DNA of 42,489 nucleotides, from positions 1-42,489 of the forward strand of contig JASAOO010003332.1 of assembly GCA_030849075.1 (NCBI GenBank), read 5' to 3'. Within the stretch, counting starts at the first letter, position 1, and every line of letters begins with the position of its first letter. The notes under the pieces were generated by a model. The model made no database searches, was not told the DNA's origin, and was given only the letters and a program-made list of their open reading frames with translations. The stretch is from Zelonia costaricensis (Eukaryota; Euglenozoa; Kinetoplastea; Trypanosomatida; Trypanosomatidae). A program made the translations under genes and the position numbers. Shown here piece by piece: positions 9,497 to 18,856 of the stretch.

Positions 9497-11245
9497 ATGT
9501 CAGCGCCGGTCGACTACGGGCGGCTGCCCGCTGCGGTCAGCGTCAGTACCAACGTCGCCACCCTCAGTGCGTCATCCGCCAACTACGCCCTCACGACGGG
9601 TGAGCTGGCCGAATGCTTCCTGGGGGCGCGGCGCAGCAGCATCCACACGCAGCCGCCGCCCTCGGACGCGAAGGCGATCAAGAAGGCGCAGGAGCGGCTC
9701 GACACCTTCCACTCCTCGCAGATCAACCCGTTCCTCTACGGCTACATGCACCCCAACGCTGACATCCCCGACGCTACGCTGAACGGCATTCGCAATTTGT
9801 GCATCAATGCCGGCAGCGACTGGGCCGCGCGGTGCCAGCGGCTCGCCTTCGACGTGCTCACGGCAGAGCTGCAGGCGAAGTCGTCCAACGTTATTCCGCG
9901 CGCCAACCACGACGACCCCATCGGCCTGGCCCAGCTCCGCCGCGTGCTGCCGACACTCAAATACGTGCCCAAGGTGAGCGTCACCAACGCACACCGCCGC
10001 TTCGTCGGCAACTACCTCGACGACGTGGAGGAGAACGGCAGGGCGTTCGCCTCCACCGTGACGGTGCACAACAACGGCTCGCAGTCCTTCTCGGTCGAAA
10101 TCGCTCAGACGCAGACCGTCATCGATGGCGTGCGTGTCGAGGACCCTTCGATGGAGATGAAGCTGGAGAGGCGGGAGCTGCAGCGTGGGGAGTCGCTCGA
10201 TGTGCAGCTGGTCATGCAGAGGCCGCCGCGCGCGGTGCTGTGGGAGTACGAGCAGGTCGTGGTGCTCGCGGTGAACGGCGTGCTCAAGTACTTTGTCACG
10301 TTCGCGGTGATATCGCCGAAGCAGAACCTCTTCAAGCAGCGCCTGCCGGGGTGCCTGCCGCTGACCGTGCAGAACTCGCGGCTCGGCGAGTACACGGCGC
10401 CGCTCGTGCTGCAGGTGCTGAAGCACGCCTTTATCCGTCAGCAGGGCTACACGAGCCCGGCCGTCGTGCACCTGCTGCTGGGCAAGGCGGTGAACTACCG
10501 CCCGCACAACGAGGTCGCCATGGCGGAGACGCTGCGGCTCACGGAGTCGCTGGGGGACCAGATGGATGTGGCGGCCGTCATCGCGAGCTACTGGGCGTCG
10601 CTGCCGGATGCCCGCAAGGCCCCGCAGTCGCGCAAGTACCAGGCGCCCGTGTCGGCCGCGCAGCCGGCGCGCTACGCTCCGGGCTCAGACAAGGCCGGCT
10701 CCTCCACCGTCACGGCCGCCGAGGAGCTCTTCCCGAACAGCGCGACGCGGATGCCGGAGGTGCTGCTGCGCTCCCCGCCGGCGGTCATCATGGGGGCAAT
10801 GATGATCTGGCTCGCCCAGATGGACATCGCCGTCTTTGACTCGTCCTTCTTCAACTGCGACCCGGTCGGCTACATGCAGAGCATGCCGCCCTACCTGCGC
10901 GGCATCCTCCTCTGGATCCTCGACCTGTGCTGCGGCCTGCTCGCCAACAAGGACGTGAACGGCGTCAACGAACGCGTGCTGGCGCTGACCTTCGCCGCGC
11001 TGCTGATGCGCCGCAACCCGCAGCAGTACAGCGCGGAGGAGACAGAGGCCTTCTCGGATGCGCAGGGCGTCTTCGGCATCGGCGATGCGGGCGGGGCCGG
11101 CAGCGGGGCCGGCAGCGGGCTCGGCGGCAGCACCGCCACCGCCGCCTCCTTTTCCACCGAGGTCGCCTTCCACCAGAACGCTGTTACGGCGATGCTGCAC
11201 TGGATTGCGATTTACCGCGTCAAGTACGCAAAGCGCGCCAAGTAG
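9497..11245 (+). CDS. ASH plus RhoGAP-like protein resembling the C-terminal half of OCRL, no phosphatase domain
   Basis: This protein has 582 residues. The N-terminal 170 residues are helical and unassigned. Residues about 175-275 look like an ASH/MSP immunoglobulin fold (ASTVTVHNNGSQSFSVEI; then VVVLAVNGVLKYFVTFAVIS). Residues about 288-510 resemble a RhoGAP fold as in OCRL/INPP5B. They include LPLTV, a helix LVLQVLKHAF, then VLLRSPPAVIMGAMMIWLAQ, YLRGILLWILDLCC, and NGVNERVLALTFAALLMRRNP, which parallels the 'N....A..F...L.RPP' end of RhoGAP domains. The arginine-finger motif (G-I/F-R) is absent, so it is probably not an active GAP, as is also thought for OCRL. No inositol 5-phosphatase domain precedes it. 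A Gly/Ser/Ala insert lies near 527-545. Likely role: an endosomal or ciliary adaptor binding small GTPases. Both domain calls are made by eye and need profile confirmation. Confidence 0.85.
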   Translation: MSAPVDYGRLPAAVSVSTNVATLSASSANYALTTGELAECFLGARRSSIHTQPPPSDAKAIKKAQERLDTFHSSQINPFLYGYMHPNADIPDATLNGIRNLCINAGSDWAARCQRLAFDVLTAELQAKSSNVIPRANHDDPIGLAQLRRVLPTLKYVPKVSVTNAHRRFVGNYLDDVEENGRAFASTVTVHNNGSQSFSVEIAQTQTVIDGVRVEDPSMEMKLERRELQRGESLDVQLVMQRPPRAVLWEYEQVVVLAVNGVLKYFVTFAVISPKQNLFKQRLPGCLPLTVQNSRLGEYTAPLVLQVLKHAFIRQQGYTSPAVVHLLLGKAVNYRPHNEVAMAETLRLTESLGDQMDVAAVIASYWASLPDARKAPQSRKYQAPVSAAQPARYAPGSDKAGSSTVTAAEELFPNSATRMPEVLLRSPPAVIMGAMMIWLAQMDIAVFDSSFFNCDPVGYMQSMPPYLRGILLWILDLCCGLLANKDVNGVNERVLALTFAALLMRRNPQQYSAEETEAFSDAQGVFGIGDAGGAGSGAGSGLGGSTATAASFSTEVAFHQNAVTAMLHWIAIYRVKYAKRAK

Positions 11246-12007
11246 CGGGCCGAGAACGGGGGAGGGGGAGGGGGCGGAGGAGGGCAAGGGGACCAGGTGC
11301 CAACTCTTGTCCCTCCGCGCGGCACGCATGCTCTGCACCGTCGTTCGGCGGAGCGGCCCACCCCCTGTGTCTCCTCGTTGCGGTTTTCTTTTGTCGCCGT
11401 CCATGGGTAGAGGCTCTGACCGCCGATCGCGTGCCTGTGCGCGTCTTGCCACGCCGCAGCTTTTGTTTATCGCCTCCGTCGCTTCAGCGCGCCGCCAGTC
11501 GAGGATCAACCCCAGCATCAGGAAGAGCTGCGCGTGTGTGAGGGTGGCGAGGTGCCCGGGGCGCACCCGAGGCACTCAGCGGCGTGGCCGCAGCGGCGCA
11601 CCCCACCCCGCTTCCCATCCTAGTCTCCTCTTCTGCGTCCCCTTGTGCTTCACCACAACGCAAGATCCTCGTTCTACTGCCGCTGGCGCATCCACGGCAG
11701 AGGCGCTTCGTGGAGAGTGCGCAGTCGACCACGGACGCGACTGGTGTGTCCTCCCACCCCCCTTCCCACACGCGCACACCCGCTGCTGCCTGCTGCGCCA
11801 CGCCGCTTACCGACGCGTCTCACTCCACATCGACATTCTCCTCCCTCTTCGTCTCAGCAGTTCAAACTCGCGGTGGCCTCGCCTTGCATCACTCCACGCT
11901 CGGTCGAAGACGGCTTCACCTGCCACCGCCCAACAGACACACACCCACACACACGCGCCCACGCGCACCAGCATCGAGAGCCCTCCGCGTGTCGTGCGGG
12001 TGACAAG
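11246..12007. other. Intergenic region
   Basis: About 0.76 kb with no gene. G-rich just after the stop (about 11258-11290), then C/T-rich, with CA repeats at about 11937-11962 shortly before the next start. Confidence 0.45.
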
Positions 12008-12457
12008 ATGGAGCCCGCGCCCACCCCGGAGGCGAAGCCGACGGCTGCAGCCGCGGCGGCGCCGTCGACGGTGCACCCCGCCGCTCGGTGGGTTGCCGGT
12101 CTGTTCTCGCCCATGTCGCTGCGGGACCAGGACTCCTGCGCTGACATGCTCCAGCGCATTGTGTGGGGCTCCCTGGCCGTCTCCTTCCCCATCGCCTACT
12201 GGCTGGGCAACATCCTCGTCACCGTCGGAAGCGTCACCGCGGCGGCGGTGGTGTGCCTCGTGCTCTTCGTGCCCAACTGGCGGCAGCGCCCCGACCCCGC
12301 GCTGCAGTACGCGGACGACACGGCGGTGTACCACTACTACCAGCAGTACGAGGCGGCCAAGAAGGCGGCACGCGAGAAGAAGCCCAAGTCGACCGCGGCC
12401 TCGCCGACGACGGCTGCTGCGGCTGCTGGCGCGGAGATGCCGGCCAGGGCTGCCTGA
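12008..12457 (+). CDS. Probable signal peptidase complex subunit SPC12 (SPCS1-like)
   Basis: This protein has 149 residues. An Ala/Pro-rich N-terminus (1-25) precedes a short helix with the amphipathic entry MSLRDQDSCADMLQRIVWG. Two closely spaced hydrophobic segments follow at about 51-68 and 71-88, with a tight turn between them. Directly after the second segment comes PNWRQRPDPALQY, which parallels the 'P.W....P..W' ending of SPC12/SPCS1. The tail (112-149) is Lys/Ala-rich and low complexity. SPC12 is a small non-catalytic ER subunit with both ends cytosolic, and the hairpin topology here fits. Human SPCS1 is shorter, the difference being the low-complexity ends. The family assignment is by pattern only; another small ER hairpin protein is possible. 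The long upstream extension of the frame is CA-rich UTR-type sequence. Confidence 0.75.
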   Translation: MEPAPTPEAKPTAAAAAAPSTVHPAARWVAGLFSPMSLRDQDSCADMLQRIVWGSLAVSFPIAYWLGNILVTVGSVTAAAVVCLVLFVPNWRQRPDPALQYADDTAVYHYYQQYEAAKKAAREKKPKSTAASPTTAAAAAGAEMPARAA

Positions 12458-13166
12458 GTTGTTGTTGTGGTCGCAGCCGAGTGTTGTGGTCGTCTCCGCC
12501 TCCGTCGCTGTTTATGTGCGCTCTTGGGGAACGGGTAATGTGCACGTACGTGTGCTTTTGGACGTGCACGCCGCACACACGAAAGAATGGCACTGTCAGA
12601 GAGAGAGTTGGGTGGGGGACGTGTGGCGGGGGAGGGGGGAAGGGGGAGCGGAGGGCGTGTGCCTGTTGATGCGCCGCACCCTGCCCATGCGAGCACTCCT
12701 GCGCTTCCCAGCGGTGATTCCGCAGCGTCCGCCGCGGTCCCTGGTACCGTAACCTTGATCTCAGGGTACCCGCCAACTGATGCGCCACCGAAGTTCGCGA
12801 TGGCGGACGTCGCCAGAAGGCTGACACACTCATGTGCCACCACTTTCCCCCTTGGCTACTCTTCTGTCTACCACCACAACACGCGCCTGCCAGTGCAGAG
12901 TGCTGCTTTCCCTCTGCCCGGCCCTTCTCCGCTTCTCAGTTGGAGCTGCCTCGGCACGTGGCGCGACACCGCGGCCTCCCGCAGCACCTGCGCCGCGGGC
13001 CCTTCCTGCCCCCCTGGCCGCTCTCGACACGCTGCCTCGCCGCGCTCCTATCTCTTCGTTGCCGCTTTCACAGCAACCCTCTCCATCCCCCCCCCCCCCC
13101 ACACACACACACGTTCACATAGCCCCCTCCCCCCCCCTCACACACACACAAAACCCACAGGACGTC
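12458..13166. other. Intergenic region ending in CA repeats
   Basis: About 0.7 kb with no gene. It has a G-rich patch at about 12605-12655, then C/T-rich sequence, a C-run at about 13088-13100 leading into a CA repeat, a second CA tract at about 13139-13152, and AG at 13159-13160, seven bases before the next start. That AG is a candidate acceptor. Confidence 0.45.
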
Positions 13167-15776
13167 ATGCGAGCCCCGGCGGCACGCGACCCCGCTGCCG
13201 GGTCGGTGCCTGCGTCGCACAGCCCGCACAGTGCGCACCGTCTCAGCCTCGAGTGCGGCGACACGTACGAGGGCGCCTGCGAGTCCCGCCACGGCGTGCG
13301 CCTCCCGCACGGCCGCGGTGTGTGGCGCTCTGCAGATGGGCTGCTGCGCTTCGAGGGCGCCTTCGTGCAGCGCTGGCGGGACGGGTACGGCTGGCTGTGC
13401 ACGCCCACCTTCACGCTGTGGGCCCGCTGGCGCATGGACCGGCCCGACCTCGCCTCCACCACCCGCGTCGACTATCCCGACGGGGGCCGCTACTGCGGCT
13501 TCGTCGAGCTGCGCGCGCGGCAGCAGCCAAGCGCGTCGTCGAGCGCGCCGCTGCGCTCGAGGTTCCACACGTGGGCCGCCTCCATCGAGCCGTCGCGGCA
13601 TCGCTGGGGCGAGCTTGTGTCTTCCAGGGGCGACCGCTATGTTGGGGAGTGGGTGGAGAACGAGCGGGAGGGGTTCGGGTGCTACGTGTGGGCCTCGGGC
13701 AGCCGCTATGTTGGTCGCTTCCGCCGCGGCCAGTTCCACGACACGGGCACCCTCTTCGTGGTCGCCGCCGAGGTGGACGGCTGCCTTGCCCGCCTCTGCA
13801 GCGCCGGTGGGTGGCGGTGTGGTGAGAGCGCAGGGGAGGGCTCGCCGGCTGCTGCTCCGTGCGGGGCGGCTCGGTGGCCCCCGGCGTCGCGGCCCGGGTG
13901 GGACGGCGTGGTGGTGGACGTCGTGTGGTGCGAGGGTCGGTGCCGCGGGGAGGGGCACGTCACGCTGCCGGCCGGCATTCGCGTGTCGGCGGACTGGCGC
14001 ACCGCGGCGAGCCCGGTGGAGGGGGAGGTGGTGCTGCCGGTGCTCAGCCCGCAGGCCCGCACGGACCCCGACGTGTACGAGTGGCGCGAGAGCTTCCAGT
14101 GGGAGTCGCTGCTGGGCAACGCGGCACCGGAGGCGCGGCAGGCCGCCTTCGACAAGGCGGAGAGCGCGCGGGTGGGGGTCCGGCAGTCCAACTCGACCGA
14201 ATACGTGCGCAGCTGCGTGCTGGAGCTGCTCACCGGCCACGACGTGACCAAGACGGCACTGCAGGTCTTCCGGCGCTGCTTCTACTGCCTCTACGGCACA
14301 TGCGGCGTGGACGCCGAGGTGGGGGCGGGCGGGCTGGGCAACCCCCTCGGCTGGTGCACGCTGCGCAACCCGTACGGTGGCTGCGTGCACCCGCCGCGCG
14401 GCCGGCCCATCACCGCCGGCGACCTCGACCTCGCCCTGCGCGACGTCGCCTCCTTGGCGCGGTCGGTGGTGCGGTGGCTGCTCGACATGGTCGGGCCGGA
14501 GCTGCAGTCGAAGGTGCTCGACTGCGGCGGGGAGGCGGTGGTGGGGCGGTGGGTCGCGGACCGCGTCTTCCAGCACTGCTACCCCGTGCTGCTGAACCTG
14601 TACAGCCACGTGTACGCATCCGCCGAGGCGGCGCTGGCCTCCTCCGTTGCCCGCCTGCGCGACGCCGTGACGCTGGACGACGTGGGTGTTGTGTTCGCGC
14701 GGCAGAGCGAGAGCCAGGCGCGCCTGTTCGACCCCTACACAGACGCCGTGCACTGCCTGGAGCAGCTCAACGACGAGACGCAGACGCTGACGAAGCTGCT
14801 GAAGGTGCTGGTGCAGTGGTCGCGCGAGATCGACCTCTCCACGCGCCTCACGCAGGCCTCCGCTGACGGGCGGCACAAGACGTCGGCGAGCGCGGCCGGC
14901 TCCGCGGACGACCTGCTCCCCATCCACCAGTACGTGCTCAGCCAGTCCCGCTGCGCCCGTCTCTACGCCGTGACGCGCCTGCTGTCCGACTTTGCCGCCG
15001 AGCCGCTCTTCATGGAGGCGACCTCGCACGACGCCTTTGGGGTGACGACGCTGCAGGTCTGCGTGGTGACGCTGCTGCGCCTGCACCCGTGGGAGCGCGA
15101 CGCGGCGGGCGTTCTGGTGCCCTTCTCCGTCACCCTCGACGGCGTGCGAGACGCGGTGAGCCGCCGAGCGGCGCTGGCAGCGTGGGTGCTCGAGGCCCGC
15201 GCTAGCGGCTCCCTGCGCCGCCCCTCCTCACCTTCGCACGCCGCATCCTCCACCCCGCCCCCGACCACTCGAGCCTCGGCCGAGGACGTCGAGGCGGCCG
15301 CGTACGTCATGCAGCGCTACGCAGCGCTGTGGGTGCCGCGCGTCGTGGGCTGGGTCGGCGAGCACGCCGCTGAGGCCGCCGCACCGCGACGGCTCTGCGC
15401 AACAGGCCTGCCGGAGGCGGAGGCAGCTGCGCGGCTCGGCCCTCCCTTTGCGGATGCCGCGACGGAGGCGCTGTGCCTCGCGTGTTGGCTGTACACCAGC
15501 GCCCTTCTCGGTGCTGCACACGTGCGGCTTCTGCTTGGCTCGCAGCCGGTGCCCCACACGCTCCAGCGCTACGAGGACGTGGCGGCGGCCTGCGCGCAGC
15601 TGCGGCAGGGGTGCGCTGCGGCGGATGCGGCAGCGGCAACACTAGCAACGGCACCCAACACGGATGACGCATCAGTGTCGCTGTGGGTGCAGGCGATGCC
15701 GGGCGGGCAGCCGCCGATTCCGAGTCACCTCCTTCGCATGGAGAAACATCTGGTAGAGCTCCTGCGCGACGGTTAG
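13167..15776 (+). CDS. MORN-repeat and VPS9-domain protein, alsin-like Rab5-family GEF candidate
   Basis: This protein has 869 residues. The N-terminal 200 residues contain several MORN-type units: GDTYEGACESRHGVRLPHGR near 31-50, a divergent one near 59-80, GGRYCGFV near 106, and two good ones near 155-198 (GDRYVGEWVENEREGFG; SRYVGRFRRGQFHDTG). Residues about 490-635 read as a VPS9 domain. In this region TLTKLLKVLVQ at about 541-551 matches the 'P..KL..l' helix. SADDLLPIHQYVL at about 579-591 matches the diagnostic 'ADDLLPIL.YV' motif with its key Asp and Pro, and FGVTTLQVCVV at about 622 matches the 'LTTLEAA' end. VPS9 domains activate Rab5/Rab21-type GTPases on early endosomes, and MORN followed by VPS9 is the order found in alsin (ALS2). 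The alsin RCC1 and DH-PH parts are absent. The remaining C-terminal 230 residues are helical and Ala-rich. Confidence 0.92.
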   Translation: MRAPAARDPAAGSVPASHSPHSAHRLSLECGDTYEGACESRHGVRLPHGRGVWRSADGLLRFEGAFVQRWRDGYGWLCTPTFTLWARWRMDRPDLASTTRVDYPDGGRYCGFVELRARQQPSASSSAPLRSRFHTWAASIEPSRHRWGELVSSRGDRYVGEWVENEREGFGCYVWASGSRYVGRFRRGQFHDTGTLFVVAAEVDGCLARLCSAGGWRCGESAGEGSPAAAPCGAARWPPASRPGWDGVVVDVVWCEGRCRGEGHVTLPAGIRVSADWRTAASPVEGEVVLPVLSPQARTDPDVYEWRESFQWESLLGNAAPEARQAAFDKAESARVGVRQSNSTEYVRSCVLELLTGHDVTKTALQVFRRCFYCLYGTCGVDAEVGAGGLGNPLGWCTLRNPYGGCVHPPRGRPITAGDLDLALRDVASLARSVVRWLLDMVGPELQSKVLDCGGEAVVGRWVADRVFQHCYPVLLNLYSHVYASAEAALASSVARLRDAVTLDDVGVVFARQSESQARLFDPYTDAVHCLEQLNDETQTLTKLLKVLVQWSREIDLSTRLTQASADGRHKTSASAAGSADDLLPIHQYVLSQSRCARLYAVTRLLSDFAAEPLFMEATSHDAFGVTTLQVCVVTLLRLHPWERDAAGVLVPFSVTLDGVRDAVSRRAALAAWVLEARASGSLRRPSSPSHAASSTPPPTTRASAEDVEAAAYVMQRYAALWVPRVVGWVGEHAAEAAAPRRLCATGLPEAEAAARLGPPFADAATEALCLACWLYTSALLGAAHVRLLLGSQPVPHTLQRYEDVAAACAQLRQGCAAADAAAATLATAPNTDDASVSLWVQAMPGGQPPIPSHLLRMEKHLVELLRDG

Positions 15777-17202
15777 GCGCGAGCGGACCTGTCCCTCCTC
15801 TTGCCGGCGTACGCGCCGCAGCGCGCACTGCTTCGTGTGTGGAACGCTTGCCAGCACCCTGAGGTTGGTCTCGGACCCTTCAGCGTGTGTGTGTGTGAGT
15901 CTATGTGAGCTTGTACTGCTTGACGACAACTGCCTTACGTGTGTGTGTGTGTGCAGTGAAAAGTGAACCATCCGACGCTTCCGACCAGTCCGCAGTGTGC
16001 CCACCGCATAGGTGCATGCAGACACGGTAGCGGTTGCACCGTGGCGTCTCTGCGCCGCACGGACTTCCTTCTCCTTCGCGCCGCGCCTCACTGCGGTCTC
16101 ACCCCCCTCATCCTCGTCTTCCACTGTGCTCCTACTCCCATCCCCCCCGACCCTCCGCTTCCTAACCCCCCTCCCTGCACTGTCCCCACTGCACCCCTCT
16201 GGCTGCCTCGGCCGCGCGCGTTCCTCTGGCGCCGCTGCTTGCCGCATCATCACCCGGACACTGGCGCACTCCGCCCCCCCCCCTCACACACACCCGTGCA
16301 CGTCCACGCTCGTAGAACCATCTTAGCCCCTCCCTCCCACTCCACAGCCCCATCGCCTCCACCCCCTCCACCCCCTCCCCCTCCGTCCCTTCGTGCACTC
16401 CGTTCCTCATCTTTCCCTTGTAGCTTCCACACTCCCTCCCCCCTTTCCTCCCGTCCGCTCGAGAGCCCGTGTGTGTGCGTGCGTGTGTGTGCCCGTACGC
16501 GCTCCTGCAATCTCTCGGCGCGTCAAGTACGTCTCCTCCCCTCTTACCCCCCTCCCTCCCTCCCCCCGCGGTACTTCTCCGCCCTTCTCGCCAGTTCCCC
16601 CTCCCTCCCTCTGTGTGTCTCTGTGTGTCTGCGTGTGTGTGTGCGTCCGTGTCGTGCCTTTCTCTACGACGCACGCGCCTTATTGCTTGTGTTCCTCTTC
16701 CCTTCCCCTTACGACTTTCTTTTCTCTTCCTCGTCTCCTCCTCGTCTTCGTCTTGCTCCCTCGCAGCGTGGTACCGCGTGTGTGTGTTCCGGCTGACGCC
16801 TCTCCCGCCTCTCCCGCCCCCCCCACTACGTCCTGCGTAGGGCACACGTCGATCAGTCTGTGCGCCCCACACTTCAGTGCGAGTTCGCGTGCCGTTCCGG
16901 GTTGACTCTGCGTGCCACTGCTGACGGCCCCAGCTTCCCGCGGCACCCACACACGCACCACTCGCCGCATCCACGTAACCAGAACCGGAAAGGCGTCCGC
17001 CCTCCCCCCACCGCCTCGTCTTCGTTCCCGTAGCCTGCCCCCCCCCCTCCTCCTCCCCGCCCCCTCGTCTCTCCCTTCGCGTGCCCGCTGTCCCGTGCTG
17101 CAGCTTCGCCGCCCCACCCCCCACCCCCCTCCCTGCCCCATCGCCACCCGCATCACTCACCCCCTCCGCCATTTCCCCGCCACAGGCCCCCCGCGCGTCA
17201 AG
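15777..17202. other. Intergenic region with GT repeats then C/T-rich sequence
   Basis: About 1.4 kb without a credible gene. GT repeats lie soon after the stop (about 15884-15898 and 15939-15955) and again at about 16467-16490 and 16611-16647. The distal half is strongly C/T-rich, with many Pro/Ser low-complexity open frames that I reject as genes. Confidence 0.5.
17156..17185 (+). promoter_or_regulatory. Candidate spliced-leader acceptor of the AGC kinase
   Basis: A C/T-rich stretch ends in CCACAG at 17180-17185, 18 bases before the kinase start. Prediction only. Confidence 0.4.
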
Positions 17203-18378
17203 ATGTTCATGAAGCTCTTCAAGAAGAAGGATAAGAAGGACAAGGAGGACGAGAAGAAGTCGGAGCCGACGCCGGCGGTCGAGGACAAGCGCGTCGACGC
17301 CGCGGAAACGTCGCAGGAGAAGCTCACCAAGGACGACTTCGAGACGCTCGATGTGCTTGGTAAAGGCTCCTTCGCGTACGTTGTGCTGTGCCGCCGCCTG
17401 TCCTCGAACAAGTACTACGCCATGAAGGTGGTGAACAAGCAGGGCCTGCTGGACCACAAGCGCGTGCAGGACGTCTTCACGGAGCGCAACGTGCTGACCC
17501 GCCTCAACCACCCCTACCTGCTGAAGCTGCACTGGACCTTCCAGTCGGAGCACAAGCTCTTCTTCGTGATGGACTACATGCCAGGCGGCGACCTCGACAA
17601 GTACATGAACTCCGTCCCGAAGAAGCAGCTCGACGCCGCAACGGCGCAGCTCTACGGAGCTGAGATTCTGCTCGCCATCACGTGCCTGCACGAGCACAGC
17701 GTCATCTACCGCGACCTGAAGCCGGAGAACATCCTGCTCGACGGCGAGGGCCACTGCGCGCTGGCGGACTTCGGTCTGTCGAAGGACTTCCACAAGGATG
17801 GCCAGGACGTGTCTGACAAGGAGCTGCGCGCCAACTCCTTCGTCGGCTCGCCCTTCTACGTCGCACCCGACGTGCTGCGCCAGCGCGAGTACACGAACGC
17901 GGTGGATTTCTGGTCCTTTGGTATTCTGCTGTACCGCATGCTGTGCGGCCGCACCCCCTTCAACGGCCGCAGCATGACCGAGGTGTTCGACAACATCCTG
18001 TACTCCGACCTCTCCTTCCCGAGTGGCGTGACGGTGTCGCCCGAGGCGAAGGACCTGATCAGCCGGCTGCTCATGAAGGACCCGAACCGCCGCATCAAGG
18101 GCCCCGAGGTGAAGGCGCACCCGTACTGGAACGGCATCAGCTTCGAAGAGGTGATGCAGCGCAAGATCGCCCCGCCGCGCTGGACGCCGCTGCCGTCCGT
18201 GGAGGACATGCTCGCGACGCGCAAGAGCAGCGGTGGGGCGGCCCAGGCGTCGTCGAAGAACCCGCAGCAGGTCGTCAATACCCCGGCCCAGAGCTCGCAG
18301 CTCAACGCCGGTCAGCAGCAGCTCTTCGGCGGCTTCTCCTGCACGGCCGACAGCCACCTGAACAACACGAACCACTAA
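17203..18378 (+). CDS. AEK1: AGC-family serine/threonine protein kinase, probably AEK1
   Basis: This 391-residue kinase has every catalytic element: Gly-loop GKGSFAYV (53-60), Lys75 in AMKVV, Glu94 in the C helix, YRDLKPEN (169-176) with catalytic Asp171 and the YRD typical of AGC kinases, and DFG at 189-191. The activation loop [13 protein letters not shown] (211-223) offers Ser212 as the PDK1-type site; the usual APE is APD. The C-terminal AGC tail has a turn-motif candidate (NTP, Thr360) and a hydrophobic motif FGGFSC (375-380) with Ser379 as phosphosite and Cys where Phe or Tyr is usual. The N-terminus is a very basic segment ([14 protein letters not shown]) with no PH domain, so it is not a canonical Akt. 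By recollection its position upstream of PUF, adenylate kinase and GspS genes fits AEK1, an essential bloodstream-form kinase in T. brucei. The AEK1 name is less certain than the AGC call. Confidence 0.93.
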   Translation: MFMKLFKKKDKKDKEDEKKSEPTPAVEDKRVDAAETSQEKLTKDDFETLDVLGKGSFAYVVLCRRLSSNKYYAMKVVNKQGLLDHKRVQDVFTERNVLTRLNHPYLLKLHWTFQSEHKLFFVMDYMPGGDLDKYMNSVPKKQLDAATAQLYGAEILLAITCLHEHSVIYRDLKPENILLDGEGHCALADFGLSKDFHKDGQDVSDKELRANSFVGSPFYVAPDVLRQREYTNAVDFWSFGILLYRMLCGRTPFNGRSMTEVFDNILYSDLSFPSGVTVSPEAKDLISRLLMKDPNRRIKGPEVKAHPYWNGISFEEVMQRKIAPPRWTPLPSVEDMLATRKSSGGAAQASSKNPQQVVNTPAQSSQLNAGQQQLFGGFSCTADSHLNNTNH

Positions 18379-18837
18379 GGTGCCGGCACGTGCGGGTGTG
18401 CACGTGTGTGTGCGCGCGCGTGTTTGGCGCGCCTTGTGAACAGACTCGCGCGCCCCCTCCCCTCCCCCCTCCCCCCGCTCGACCGGCTCACGCCGCTGAA
18501 CACGGATGTGCAGCGTGCGTGCGCGCGAGGACGTGAAAGAGGGCCGCCCGCGCAAACAATGTCGCTGAGAAACGCAGCAGGCGCCGGGGGGGGGCGGGTG
18601 GGGACTGGGGGGCCCCTTAATCTTGCCCACGCCGTGCCGGTGAGGCGACAACCCGAGCGCGTCACCACGCTTCTCTCTCCGGCCCGCACACCGCAGAGGG
18701 GCACCGGACACGACGAGGTGGTTAAACAACAACAACAACGTCAAACCTCAAAATCCGAGCCGAGCACACACACACACACACAAAGGAGTGGGAGCGGAGA
18801 AACCGACGCGCGGCCCAACAACAACAACGGCAGAACT

Positions 18838-18856
18838 CCCACCCACCCACCCACCC
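18838..18856. repeat. CCCA tetranucleotide array
   Basis: Five CCC blocks separated by single A residues. The complementary strand reads as five GGG blocks with one-base loops, a strong G-quadruplex pattern. It lies between AAC repeats in the long spacer after the kinase gene. Confidence 0.85.

Noticed and set aside
9497..15776. Functional operon of ASH-RhoGAP, SPC12-like and MORN-VPS9 genes
   Set aside because: Neighbouring genes in trypanosomatid polycistrons are usually unrelated in function; co-location of two endocytosis-type proteins is not evidence of a shared pathway.
16162..18744. 860-codon open frame on the minus strand
   Set aside because: It covers the AGC kinase and its flanks in antisense. 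GC-rich codon bias at third positions creates long antisense frames; the translation is Arg/Gly/Val/His-rich and low complexity outside the kinase shadow.
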